A stretch of DNA of 64,000 bases from JBIICI01 sp044238935 (lineage in GTDB: Bacteria; Pseudomonadota; Alphaproteobacteria; Micavibrionales; Micavibrionaceae), in contig JBIICI010000009.1 in NCBI GenBank assembly GCA_044238935.1, positions 19,283-83,282 of the forward strand. Reading direction: 5' to 3'. Under the pieces are notes generated by a model, which saw only the letters and a program-made list of their open reading frames with translations, ran no database searches and had not been told where the DNA came from. The position numbers were made by a program, and so were the translations under genes. Below, piece after piece: positions 35,253-43,929 of the stretch; position 1 is the first letter of the stretch, and each line of letters starts with the position of its first letter.

Positions 35253-36272
35253 GTTTTAGCTCCTTTTCCTACATTCGCCGCGCGGCGTAATCTCTCATTA
35301 ATCGCAATGCCAATGCCAATCTCAGGAATAGGCATCACCGCAATCGATTGATGCGTATCGGCATGATCCAGCGCGTGTAAATGGGCAAATAAATTACTGG
35401 CGGCTTCATGTAAATCTTTGGATTCACTTAGATTTTTGATTGCGCCCTCAGGCAATGATGATATGCCGCCATTTTGTCCGCCCTTACCCCGAATCCCCAT
35501 AAATTTTGTTGACCCAAATGCCAATAACCCTTCGCCCTCTATGACATCCACGGCATTGAGGCGTAAGGGTTTATTGGGGGCATAATGGCGTAAGAGTTGC
35601 CCTGGTGATTTTACTTTTGAGTTATCCACAGGCTCAAATCCATTGACCACAGGGCGTTTAATATGCGGTTCGATCATCTCTAAATCAAATGCCCCCGCCC
35701 TTAAGATTGTGGCGCAATCGGGCGTGGATAGATCAATGATGGTGGATTCCAAGCCAATCGGGCTTTGACCATCACCCAAAATCATCAAATCCACAACATC
35801 CGCCAAGCTGTCCGCCACATGAAGCGGCGTAGTCGGACTCAGGCGGCCTGATCGATTGGCACTGGGGGCGGCAATGGCGCATTTTGATTGTGCAATTAAG
35901 GCGCGCGCCACAGGGTGAGACGGTACACGAATCGCCAGTGCTTAAGCCTGCGGTGACTTGCGGTGCAAGATTGTGACCCTGTTTCAACGGCAAGATCATC
36001 GTCAATGCCCCTGCCCAAAATTGTGTCGCAAGGGATAGGGCATCTTCATCAAAAACCGCGAAATCTTGCGCATGATCCACATCCAAACAATGCACAATCA
36101 GCGGATTGATCGCAGGACGCTGTTTGGCGGCATAAATTTTTGCCACCGCATCCGCATTGCCAGCATCCGCGCCCAGCCCATAAATCGTTTCTGTGGGGAA
36201 TGCCACAATATCCCCCGCCTGAATACGGGCGGCAGCTTTTTGGATATGGGATGGCGTGGCGGATAGGATCAT
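35249..36272 (-). pseudogene. L-threonylcarbamoyladenylate synthase (Sua5/YwlC type), interrupted by a two-base frameshift
   Basis: Makes threonylcarbamoyl-AMP for t6A37 of tRNA, normally an indispensable step. Part one, from an ATG at 36272, has IVAFPTETIYGLGADA and KIYAAKQRPAINPLIVH. It goes out of frame near 35940, just after VTAGLST. Part two resumes in another frame with AIRVPSHPVARAL and continues through SANRSGRLSPT and IGLESTIIDLS to the Sua5-type C-terminal domain. Comparing AGCACTG-GCGATT with the expected coding order, two bases appear missing. Either a true pseudogene, a sequence error, or recoding. No second copy is visible in this window. Earlier ATGs at 36290 and 36350 are possible. 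Confidence 0.8.
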
Positions 36273-36370
36273 AATATTCTTACATGACATTGACAAAGCA
36301 AATGGTTTTGTTAAGTTAGCTTCATAGCATAAAGCAACCCCAAAAATCAAACCTTATAAGGATCATCACC

Positions 36371-37963
36371 ATGCCCAAAGTCCTGATTAGCGATAAAATG
36401 AACAGCCTTGCGGCTGATATTTTCCGTCAGCATAATATCGACGTTGATGTAAAAACAGGATTATCGGCGGAGGCTCTGGCGGATATTATCGGGAATTATG
36501 ATGGATTGGCGATCAGATCATCCACGACGGTCACGCGTGATATTTTAAAGCACGCCAAAAATTTAAAAATTGTCGGGCGTGCAGGGATTGGGGTGGATAA
36601 TGTCGATATTGACGCCGCCACTGATTCAGGCGTGATTGTGATGAACACGCCCTTTGGCAATAGCATCACGACCGCCGAACACGCCATTGCGATGATGTTT
36701 GCGCTTGCGCGTCAAATCCCCCAAGCCAGCGCATCCACCCATGCCGGCAAATGGGAAAAATCCAAATTTATGGGCGTGGAGCTCACGCAAAAAACATTGG
36801 GAATCATTGGTTGCGGCAATATTGGAGCAATCGTTGCCTCCCGCGCATTGGGCTTAAAAATGCGCGTCATTGGCTTTGATCCGTTTTTAACTCAAGACCA
36901 TGCGGATAAGATTGGTATTGAAAAAGTCGAATTAGATCAACTGATCGCGGAGGCGGATTTTATCACGCTGCATACGCCCTTAACGCCCAAAACCAAATAT
37001 ATTCTAGCCAAAGATCAATTCGCCAAAATGAAAAAAGGCGTGCATATCATCAATTGCGCGCGTGGTGGCTTGATTCAAGAACAAGATTTAAAAGACGCAC
37101 TTGATAGCGGTCATGTCGCAGGGGCGGCGTTGGATGTGTTTGAAATTGAACCTGCAACGGATAATATCCTCTTCAATCACCCCAACGTCATTTGCACCCC
37201 GCATTTAGGCGCGGCCACGAATGAGGCACAAGTCAATGTCGCCATCCAAGTCGCCGAGCAAATGGTGGATTTCCTCAATAACGGTGCAATCAGCAATGCC
37301 GTCAATATGCCCTCCATCAGCGCACAAGATGCGCCAAAACTCAAACCCTATATTTTACTTTCCAAACAATTGGGGCAGTTGGCTGCACAAATCACCCAAG
37401 ATGCGATTCAAAAAATCACCGTATTTTATGAGGGCGAAGTGGCGCATTTAAACACGAAACCCCTAACGCAAATCATTGTTTCAGAGATTTTAAAACCTGT
37501 GACCGATAGCGTGAATATGGTCAATGCCTTATCGATTGCCAAGGGACGCGATATTGAAATCAATGCGATTAAATCCGAAAATGATTCGTTACTAAAAACC
37601 GCAATAGGCTTGGAAATCCACACGGAAAAATCCACCCACAGCTTTAAAGGCACACTGTTTGCCGATGCCCACCCAAGAATTGTCAATGTCGAGGGCGTAG
37701 CCTTAGAGGCCGAACTCACCCCCCACATGATCTTTATGCGCAACGACGATAAACCCGGTCTGATCGGTAAAATGGGATCAATCTTGGGCGATGCGGCGGT
37801 CAATATTTCCGATTTCCGCCTTGGTCGCCGTAAAGGCGAAAATGGTCAAGAATCCCAAAATGCGGTGGCGTTAATCAGCCTTGATTCCGCTGTGCCTGAG
37901 GCTGCATTAAAAGCCATTGAGGCCTTGGATCAGATTTTGGAAGTGCGGTTTTTGCAGTTTTGA
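36371..37963 (+). CDS. serA: D-3-phosphoglycerate dehydrogenase
   Basis: First step of serine biosynthesis from 3-phosphoglycerate. The 530-residue long form includes catalytic, NAD-binding, intervening and ACT domains. Motifs: VGRAGIGVDNVD (about 70-81), nucleotide-binding GIIGCGNIGAIVA (about 145-157), NCARGGLIQE (Arg, about 231-240), the catalytic His in CTPHLGAATNEAQ (about 277-289), and a C-terminal ACT domain beginning MRNDDKPGLIGKMGSIL, likely the serine sensor. AAGGA precedes the ATG. Confidence 0.96.
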   Translation: MPKVLISDKMNSLAADIFRQHNIDVDVKTGLSAEALADIIGNYDGLAIRSSTTVTRDILKHAKNLKIVGRAGIGVDNVDIDAATDSGVIVMNTPFGNSITTAEHAIAMMFALARQIPQASASTHAGKWEKSKFMGVELTQKTLGIIGCGNIGAIVASRALGLKMRVIGFDPFLTQDHADKIGIEKVELDQLIAEADFITLHTPLTPKTKYILAKDQFAKMKKGVHIINCARGGLIQEQDLKDALDSGHVAGAALDVFEIEPATDNILFNHPNVICTPHLGAATNEAQVNVAIQVAEQMVDFLNNGAISNAVNMPSISAQDAPKLKPYILLSKQLGQLAAQITQDAIQKITVFYEGEVAHLNTKPLTQIIVSEILKPVTDSVNMVNALSIAKGRDIEINAIKSENDSLLKTAIGLEIHTEKSTHSFKGTLFADAHPRIVNVEGVALEAELTPHMIFMRNDDKPGLIGKMGSILGDAAVNISDFRLGRRKGENGQESQNAVALISLDSAVPEAALKAIEALDQILEVRFLQF

Positions 37964-38055
37964 TGAAATATCTTTCTATCATCATTCCGAATAATTCGTG
38001 TAAAATAGAGGGCAGTATCCTTAAAAACCCTTAGAAATGAATGGAGCGTTTAGTC

Positions 38056-38526
38056 ATGAATAGTGAAAATTATGACAAAATATATATAAGCACCACGCAT
38101 TTAGAGCGATCCTTGCAGACGTTAGAGCGTTCCCTCAAACAGTTAAACGCTGTTGCGGATACAACCGATATTGACTATGAAGTTTATCGTAATGCGGTGA
38201 TAAAAGGGTTTGAACTTTCGTTAGAAGTTTGCGGAAAGCTACTTAGAAAAGCCCTAAAAGCATATGGCGGAAGCCCTAAAGACGTAGATGAGTTATTTTA
38301 TAACGAAGTATTCAGACGATGTGCCAAGCATGGCTTGTTGGATGTGGCGTTGGTTAGCCGATGGTTTAAGTACCGCACCAACCGAAACAATACCGCCCAT
38401 GATTATGGGGAACATTTTGCCACAGAAACCCTTGCGTTGCTTCCTGATTTTTTAAAGGACGCTTACCACATTGCAGAGCGTTTAAAACAAATGTTTGGAG
38501 AAGGTAACGATGCTGGAACTTCCTAA
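38056..38526 (+). CDS. hepT: HepT-like HEPN toxin (HI0074 nucleotidyltransferase-binding family)
   Basis: A 156-residue all-helical HEPN protein starting at the ATG at 38056 (GGAG nine bases upstream; an earlier ATG at 38041 contains that site). The hallmark RX4HXY motif reads RNNTAHDY near residues 109-116; in studied HepT toxins this is the RNase site and the Tyr modified by the cognate MntA. The HI0074 family layout is also visible (GFELSLEVCGKLLRKALK). It overlaps mntA by 17 bases. Annotated in many genomes simply as nucleotidyltransferase substrate-binding protein. Confidence 0.82.
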   Translation: MNSENYDKIYISTTHLERSLQTLERSLKQLNAVADTTDIDYEVYRNAVIKGFELSLEVCGKLLRKALKAYGGSPKDVDELFYNEVFRRCAKHGLLDVALVSRWFKYRTNRNNTAHDYGEHFATETLALLPDFLKDAYHIAERLKQMFGEGNDAGTS

Positions 38527-38839
38527 ACAGTGGCATGATGAGCTGCAAATAATCATTACCCAGTACGCCCCACAATTTGAGGTTTGGGCTTACGGTAGCA
38601 GAGTAACGGGCAAGTGCCATGAAGCCAGCGATTTGGATTTGGTGCTGGTACACCCCATAATGCCCGATGAAACCAAGTGCGATACTTTGTTTGAATTGAG
38701 AGAGGCTCTTACACAAAGCAACGTGCCTATTTCGGTGGATGTAATGGATTGGGCAAGGCTACCCCAAGAATTTCGGCAGCAGATTACGGCGTGTGCTGTA
38801 AAATTGTTTGACGCAGGCGCCGCGAATGAGCCATGCTAA
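38510..38839 (+). CDS. mntA: MntA-like minimal nucleotidyltransferase antitoxin
   Basis: A 109-residue nucleotidyltransferase from the ATG at 38510, with GGAGAAGG seven bases before it (a TTG at 38495 is less likely). The GSX10DXD motif is exact: Gly-Ser, ten residues, then Asp-Leu-Asp (about residues 27-41). A third carboxylate is in SVDVMDW. In the HepT-MntA type the enzyme adenylylates and silences the toxin. The overlap with hepT indicates coupled translation. Confidence 0.85.
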   Translation: MLELPKQWHDELQIIITQYAPQFEVWAYGSRVTGKCHEASDLDLVLVHPIMPDETKCDTLFELREALTQSNVPISVDVMDWARLPQEFRQQITACAVKLFDAGAANEPC

Positions 38840-38896
38840 GTGGGTTTGTATAGGGCTTTTAAACATTACGTTTTGTTATATTACTGTTGTGTTGGC

Positions 38897-41719
38897 CTAA
38901 TGCGCCTGCGCCCAGCTATTGCCGATGGCGGCTTCGGCTTTTAGGGGGATCGAAAGCGTGACAATATTTTCCATGATATTGACGATAAAGGGTAAGACTG
39001 ATGCGGCTTCTGCAATGGGGGCTTCAAAGATTAATTCGTCATGCACTTGTAACAGCATTTGTGTTTTAAAGCCTGCTTTGGGCAGTGCATCATGTAATCG
39101 TGCCATCGCCATTTTAATAATATCGGCATTTGTTCCCTGTAAGGGGGCATTGATGGCTTGGCGTTCGGCGAATTGTCGAACAGAGCCATTTTTATCATTT
39201 GCGCCGTTAATCGTGCATTTGCGTCCAAATAATGTTTTCACATAGCCATATTGTGCCGCGTGATCTTTTTGAATTTGCATGTAATCTTGTAATTCAGGAA
39301 AGCGTGATAAATAGGTGCGGATAAACTGATTCGCTGTTTGCGCATCGGTACTGAGCTGTTTTGCCAATCCCCAACCACTAATCCCATAAATAATGCCGAA
39401 ATTCACTGCCTTGGCTTGATAGCGTTGTTCAGCGGTGACATGGTCAAAATCAATGCCAAACACTTGGGCGGCGGTGAGTTTATGAACATCAATGTCGTCG
39501 CAAAAGGCTTGTTTTAAGGCTTGAATCCCCGCCATTTCAGCCGCCAAACGCAGCTCAATTTGACTGTAATCCGCAGAAATCAAGACATGATCAGGGGCGG
39601 CAACAAAGGCGGTGCGAATTTTACGCCCTTCTTCGCTGCGAATGGGGATGTTTTGTAAGTTTGGATCGCTGGAGGCTAAGCGCCCTGTGTTTGTCCCTGC
39701 CATTGAAAAGGACGTATGCACGCGCCCTGTGCGGGGTGCTATCGATTGCGGCAGGGCATCAGTATAGGTGGATTTTAGCTTTGCCAATTGGCGCCAATCT
39801 AAAATTTGTTGAACAATAGGCGCATGGGGGTTTTCTAAATCATCGGCTAATTTTTCCAAGATCGCTGCCGCCGTTGACCATTCCCCTGTTTTTGTTTTTG
39901 TGCCGCCTTTCATCCCCAATGTTTCAAATAAGATTTGCGCGACTTGTTTGGGGGAGGCCAAATTAAATGGAGCACCGACTTTTGTATGAATATCGGATTC
40001 TAATTGATCAAGGCGTAAGGTGAAATCATGGCTGAGATGTGCCAGAATCGGTTTATCCACTTGCACCCCTGCCCATTCCATCGCGGCAATCACGGGGATG
40101 AGGGGACGTTCAATATCCTCATACACGCTATGCATACGGTCTGTTGTTAAGCGTGGTTTTAGGCTGTGATACAGGCGGAATGTGACTTCAGCATCCTCAG
40201 CGGCGTAATTGAGCGCCTCTTGTGGGGATAATTGATCAAAGGTAATTTGTGTCTTGCCTGTGCCGCATAAATCTTTGAATTTAATGGTGTCGTGACCATA
40301 GAATAAGGATGCTAATTCATCCATGCCATGACCATGCTGTGTTCCATCCAAGACATAGGATAACAGCATTGTGTCCTCAATTGGATTTATATCAATCTGA
40401 TAAGGCTTAAAAATCTGTAGATCATATTTGGCGTTATGGGCGATTTTGACAATGGCGGGATCGGTTAAGATCGGACGTAAGGCATCCATCACAGATTGGA
40501 CAGGAATTTGTTTAAAGACAGGTGCAGGCTCTGAGAACATGTCCAATAAATCACTGGCGTGGGCTGTATTACATCCGTGATGAAGGGGGATATAGGCTGC
40601 CTTCCCAACCTCACAGCATAAGGAAATCCCAACCAATGTTGCCATGGAGGGCGTTAAAGATGTGGTTTCTGTATCCACTGCCACAATGCCACATTCCCGA
40701 ATATGGGTGATCCATTGTTGCAATATGTCCAAATCCTCAATTAATGTATAGATGCTTTGCGATAAAGGAGCAAAGGCATCTGAGTTTGGTTGCTGAGAGG
40801 GGGAGGAGGGCAGGGGCATGGATATTATTGGGTTTTTTGCCTGTAACCGTGCAATCACCGACGCAAAACCCTGTTGTGTTAAAAATGGAATTAAGCTGTC
40901 TGGATTTAGATGCAGAGGCGTGATCTGATCAATAGGCACAGGCATCGGGGCATCGGCATCCAATGTCACCAATTTCAACGATAAACGCGCTGCATCGGCG
41001 TGGTCTAATAAAACTTGGCGACGTTTGGGTTGTTTGATATTTGCCGCATTTTGTAATAATGTTTCTAAATCCCCATATTCATTGATCAATTCAGCCGCTA
41101 TTTTTAAACCAATACTGGGGACACCCGGAATATTATCAACGCTATCCCCTGCTAAGGCTTGGACATCAACGACTTGCTGTGGAGCAACGCCAAATTTTGC
41201 TTTGACATCATCAACCCCAATAAAAATATTCTTCATAGGATCGAACATTTGTACCTTGTCGTTGACCAATTGCATTAAATCTTTATCAGATCCCACAATC
41301 GTCACACGCATGCCGTTTTGAACAGCATGCTTGGCATAGGCTGCGATTAAATCATCGGCTTCATACCCTTCTTGTTCAATGGCAGGAATCCCAAAGGCTT
41401 GGGTGGCTTGACGAATTAAAGGGAATTGTGGGATTAAATCAGCAGGTGTTTCGCTGCGATTGGCTTTGTACTGATCATATAAATCATACCGAAAATTCTC
41501 ACGCGCAGCATCAAAAATAACAGCCAAGCGCGGGTGATTAAAATCTTGTAACAGACGCGTCATCATATTACAAAACCCCAATACAGCCCCCACAGGAACG
41601 CCATCTGGATTGGTTAAGGTTTGCGGAACGGCAAAATAAGCCCGAAAAATAAAGCCTGACCCATCGACAAGAAAAAGATGATTGTCGTCATGAGTCACAA
41701 ATATCACCGCAAAAGTCAA
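38897..41719 (-). CDS. polA: DNA polymerase I
   Basis: Three-domain polymerase I of 940 codons: 5'-nuclease domain (FLVDGSGFIFRAYFAVP, residues 16-32; SDKDLMQLV), an apparently active 3'-5' exonuclease domain (VAVDTETTSL near 348-357), and the polymerase domain with motif A DYSQIELRLAAEMAG and motif C VHDELIFEAP. The open frame begins with TTG at 41719, and GTG at 41695 or nearby codons could be the true start; no clear Shine-Dalgarno was found. Only 14 bases separate the TTG from the first mobilisation ORF, so the promoter region of polA was probably replaced by the inserted element. Confidence 0.96.
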   Translation of the reverse strand: MTFAVIFVTHDDNHLFLVDGSGFIFRAYFAVPQTLTNPDGVPVGAVLGFCNMMTRLLQDFNHPRLAVIFDAARENFRYDLYDQYKANRSETPADLIPQFPLIRQATQAFGIPAIEQEGYEADDLIAAYAKHAVQNGMRVTIVGSDKDLMQLVNDKVQMFDPMKNIFIGVDDVKAKFGVAPQQVVDVQALAGDSVDNIPGVPSIGLKIAAELINEYGDLETLLQNAANIKQPKRRQVLLDHADAARLSLKLVTLDADAPMPVPIDQITPLHLNPDSLIPFLTQQGFASVIARLQAKNPIISMPLPSSPSQQPNSDAFAPLSQSIYTLIEDLDILQQWITHIRECGIVAVDTETTSLTPSMATLVGISLCCEVGKAAYIPLHHGCNTAHASDLLDMFSEPAPVFKQIPVQSVMDALRPILTDPAIVKIAHNAKYDLQIFKPYQIDINPIEDTMLLSYVLDGTQHGHGMDELASLFYGHDTIKFKDLCGTGKTQITFDQLSPQEALNYAAEDAEVTFRLYHSLKPRLTTDRMHSVYEDIERPLIPVIAAMEWAGVQVDKPILAHLSHDFTLRLDQLESDIHTKVGAPFNLASPKQVAQILFETLGMKGGTKTKTGEWSTAAAILEKLADDLENPHAPIVQQILDWRQLAKLKSTYTDALPQSIAPRTGRVHTSFSMAGTNTGRLASSDPNLQNIPIRSEEGRKIRTAFVAAPDHVLISADYSQIELRLAAEMAGIQALKQAFCDDIDVHKLTAAQVFGIDFDHVTAEQRYQAKAVNFGIIYGISGWGLAKQLSTDAQTANQFIRTYLSRFPELQDYMQIQKDHAAQYGYVKTLFGRKCTINGANDKNGSVRQFAERQAINAPLQGTNADIIKMAMARLHDALPKAGFKTQMLLQVHDELIFEAPIAEAASVLPFIVNIMENIVTLSIPLKAEAAIGNSWAQAH

Positions 41720-41733
41720 GGATAAATAAGGAA

Positions 41734-41880
41734 ATGGTGGACATTGAGAGCGAGTCTTTAAACACTGTTTTTAAGACTTTAGCAGATTGGGAGAACCAAC
41801 TCAAGCCACTTAATGAACCTTCAACCTCTCAAAAAACACCTACTGCTAATCCACCCACCCCCACAAAGGGAGGGCTATAG
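41734..41880 (+). CDS. small ORF ahead of mobilisation genes
   Basis: A 48-residue frame from ATG at 41734 to TAG at 41878-41880, ending one base before the first start codon of the MobC-like gene. AAGG lies three bases upstream of the ATG, a little close. The protein is acidic at the N-terminus and Pro/Thr-rich at the C-terminus (PTANPPTPTKGGL). Its tight packing with the next gene suggests it is the first gene of the mobilisation operon. Not recognised. Confidence 0.5.
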   Translation: MVDIESESLNTVFKTLADWENQLKPLNEPSTSQKTPTANPPTPTKGGL

Positions 41881-41881
41881 G

Positions 41882-42271
41882 ATGATGGAGAATTTTCAAG
41901 CACAGGCTCGGCATAAAAAACGGGGACGCATTCCCCCGCTGTCCGTTCGTCTAACCCACGAAGAAATTGCTCGTTTGAACCAAGATTGCCAAGGCTATGC
42001 CAGCCGAAACGACTACATTAAAGCGTGTCTGTTTTCCAAACAAGGGATGCGACAACATAAACCACTGGCAAAAGATCGGGAAGCGTTAAGCAAGATTCTC
42101 GGATTGCTGGGTGCGTCTCGTATGGCGAACAATCTGAATCAGTTAGCCTATCAAGCCAACGTAGATGCCTTTTTGTTTACACCAGAAGCAGAAGCTCAAT
42201 TGAGTGAAGCTTATGAAGCAATTATGCAGATGCGTCAGTTACTACTTCAAGCCCTTGGCTTCAAGAAATAG
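41882..42271 (+). CDS. MobC-like mobilisation accessory protein
   Basis: A 129-residue protein starting at 41882 (or the ATG at 41885), with GGGAGGG seven bases before. After a basic N-terminus, PPLSVRLTHEEIARLNQDC is the beta-helix-helix of a ribbon-helix-helix DNA-binding protein, as in MobC and related relaxosome proteins. The C-terminal half is helical (ASRMANNLNQLAYQAN), typical of MobC. It would bind the transfer origin together with the relaxase, whose gene follows 11 bases later. Confidence 0.8.
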   Translation: MMENFQAQARHKKRGRIPPLSVRLTHEEIARLNQDCQGYASRNDYIKACLFSKQGMRQHKPLAKDREALSKILGLLGASRMANNLNQLAYQANVDAFLFTPEAEAQLSEAYEAIMQMRQLLLQALGFKK

Positions 42272-42282
42272 GAGTTTGTAAC

Positions 42283-43653
42283 ATGTTGTTAAAAGCCAGC
42301 GAACGTGCCAGTGGGCAAGCCTTGGCAACACATTTACTGAATGCTCACGATAACGATCATGTGGAAATCCATGAATTGCGGGGTTTCGTGTCGGATAATT
42401 TGCACGGGGCGTTTCAAGAAATTGAGGCTCACAGCAAGGGAACACGCTGCAAGAATTATTTGTTTTCTCTCAGCCTCAACCCACCTGAAAAAGAAAGCGT
42501 GGGCATTGAAGCCTTTGAAGACGCAGTCAATCGTATTGAGAAAAAGCTAGGGCTGGATAATCAAGCCAGAGCCTTGGTATTCCATGAAAAACAAGGCCGC
42601 CGTCATGCTCATTGCGTGTGGTCACGCATTGACGTGCAGGAAATGAAAGCCGTACAGTTGTCACATTTCAAAATGAAATTGCAAGAAATTTCCAAAGAGC
42701 TGTATCGCCAATATGGCTGGGAACTGCCCAAAGGCTTTGAAAATAAGGCGGAACGTAACCCGTTCAATTATACGCTGGCGGAATGGCATCAGGCACAACG
42801 GGTCAAAGAAGATCCGCAAGCGTTGAAAGCCTTATTTAAGGATTGTTGGGAACAATCGAAAAATGGCGAGGCGTTGATTGAAGCCCTCAAAGCCAAAGGC
42901 TACACCGTAGCACAAGGCGATAAACGGGGAGCGGTTGCTGTGGATTATCAGGGGGAGGTGTATGCCCTAAGCCGTTGGGCAGGCGTGAAAAGTAAAGAGC
43001 TTATGGGGAAACTGGCGGATCAAAAAACTCTTTTAAATGTGGATGAAGCAAAGCATCAGATTGCCAACACCATGAGTGATCGTCTGAAAAGTTATGCCAA
43101 CACGGTGAAAGAACAATCGTTGGAAAAACAACACGCATTGAAAAACCAGAAAAATGAGATGGTCAGCACCCAACGCCAAGAGCGGGCGAAACTCCAAACC
43201 ATTCAAGCCGAACGGTGGCGGAAAGAAAGTCAGGAGCGTCAGGCCAAAATCCCCACAGGCTGGCGGAAAGTGTGGAGCTTTGTGAAAGGAGAGCTGAAAA
43301 CCATCACGAAAGAGAATGAACAGGCGATTTTGCGTGCTAAAGAGCGAGATCTGCAACAGAAGCAAGCCCTCATTGACCGTCAGCGGGAGGAACGGCAAAA
43401 GTTACAAGTCCACTTTAAAGCTCTCAAACAGGATCACCAAAAACAGATGGATCAGCTGAAAACCCATTTGGCGAAGTATCAGGCAATGCAGCAATCAAAA
43501 ACCCAAGAGAAGAGTCTAACGTCAGAATTCAGTAAGCCCAAGACTGTCACAATAGAAAAAAGCCAAACGAAACCCGCTCAACAGTCAAAAACAAAAAATA
43601 AGGGGCATCACACAGGGGGTGAAGGGAGAAGTCTGAATTTAGGTAAACCGTAA
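42283..43653 (+). CDS. relaxase (MobA/VirD2-like mobilisation nuclease)
   Basis: A 456-residue conjugative relaxase that would nick the transfer origin and stay bound to DNA. The relaxase domain covers about 1-150: HVEIHELRGFVSDNLHGAF, YLFSLSLNPPE, and the metal-binding three-His site in FHEKQGRRHAHCVWSRID (about 101-118). The catalytic Tyr was not assigned. The second half is a long charged coiled coil rich in Lys, Gln and Glu (about 260-430). AGGAG precedes the ATG. No coupling protein or mating-pore gene is visible, so the element looks mobilisable rather than self-transmissible. Confidence 0.88.
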   Translation: MLLKASERASGQALATHLLNAHDNDHVEIHELRGFVSDNLHGAFQEIEAHSKGTRCKNYLFSLSLNPPEKESVGIEAFEDAVNRIEKKLGLDNQARALVFHEKQGRRHAHCVWSRIDVQEMKAVQLSHFKMKLQEISKELYRQYGWELPKGFENKAERNPFNYTLAEWHQAQRVKEDPQALKALFKDCWEQSKNGEALIEALKAKGYTVAQGDKRGAVAVDYQGEVYALSRWAGVKSKELMGKLADQKTLLNVDEAKHQIANTMSDRLKSYANTVKEQSLEKQHALKNQKNEMVSTQRQERAKLQTIQAERWRKESQERQAKIPTGWRKVWSFVKGELKTITKENEQAILRAKERDLQQKQALIDRQREERQKLQVHFKALKQDHQKQMDQLKTHLAKYQAMQQSKTQEKSLTSEFSKPKTVTIEKSQTKPAQQSKTKNKGHHTGGEGRSLNLGKP

Positions 43654-43658
43654 TAAAA

Positions 43659-43700
43659 TCAGGTACATCCGTATCGGGTAAAATCGGGTATAATTGGGTA
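43659..43700 (+). promoter_or_regulatory. phased TCGGGTA repeats around a TATAAT box (copy 1)
   Basis: Units at 43659 (TCAGGTA), 43674, 43684 (TCGGGTA) and 43694 (TTGGGTA), the last three exactly 10 bases apart, so on one face of the helix. A TATAAT box at 43689-43694 overlaps the array. A 29-base stretch (43666-43694) is identical to 50623-50651. Looks like an operator over a promoter reading right toward the radical SAM operon. Confidence 0.7.
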
Positions 43701-43713
43701 TCGTATTGCTGCC

Positions 43714-43929
43714 ATGCTCAAACGAACCAATGTTATCACCCCTAAAGGTAAGGGCTTTGGGGCTTCTATAATAAAGCCCATGTCTTTTGATTCACAGTAT
43801 TATGGTTGTCCTAGCTTCTGGTGTTATAGTGCCAGAACAAGCGGATATTACCGTTATATGTTAGCGATCAAACTCAAAATTTATGTTAAAATTTCAATGT
43901 TACACATAATGAAAGTAGGTCATAAATGA
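43714..43929 (+). CDS. doubtful 71-residue leader ORF
   Basis: An ATG 20 bases after the repeat array opens a 71-codon frame whose TGA overlaps the radical SAM start codon as ATGA, the arrangement of coupled genes. Against it: no ribosome site, odd composition with many aromatic residues, and no domain. It may be the decayed start of a former gene downstream of the repeat promoter. Confidence 0.22.
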   Translation: MLKRTNVITPKGKGFGASIIKPMSFDSQYYGCPSFWCYSARTSGYYRYMLAIKLKIYVKISMLHIMKVGHK

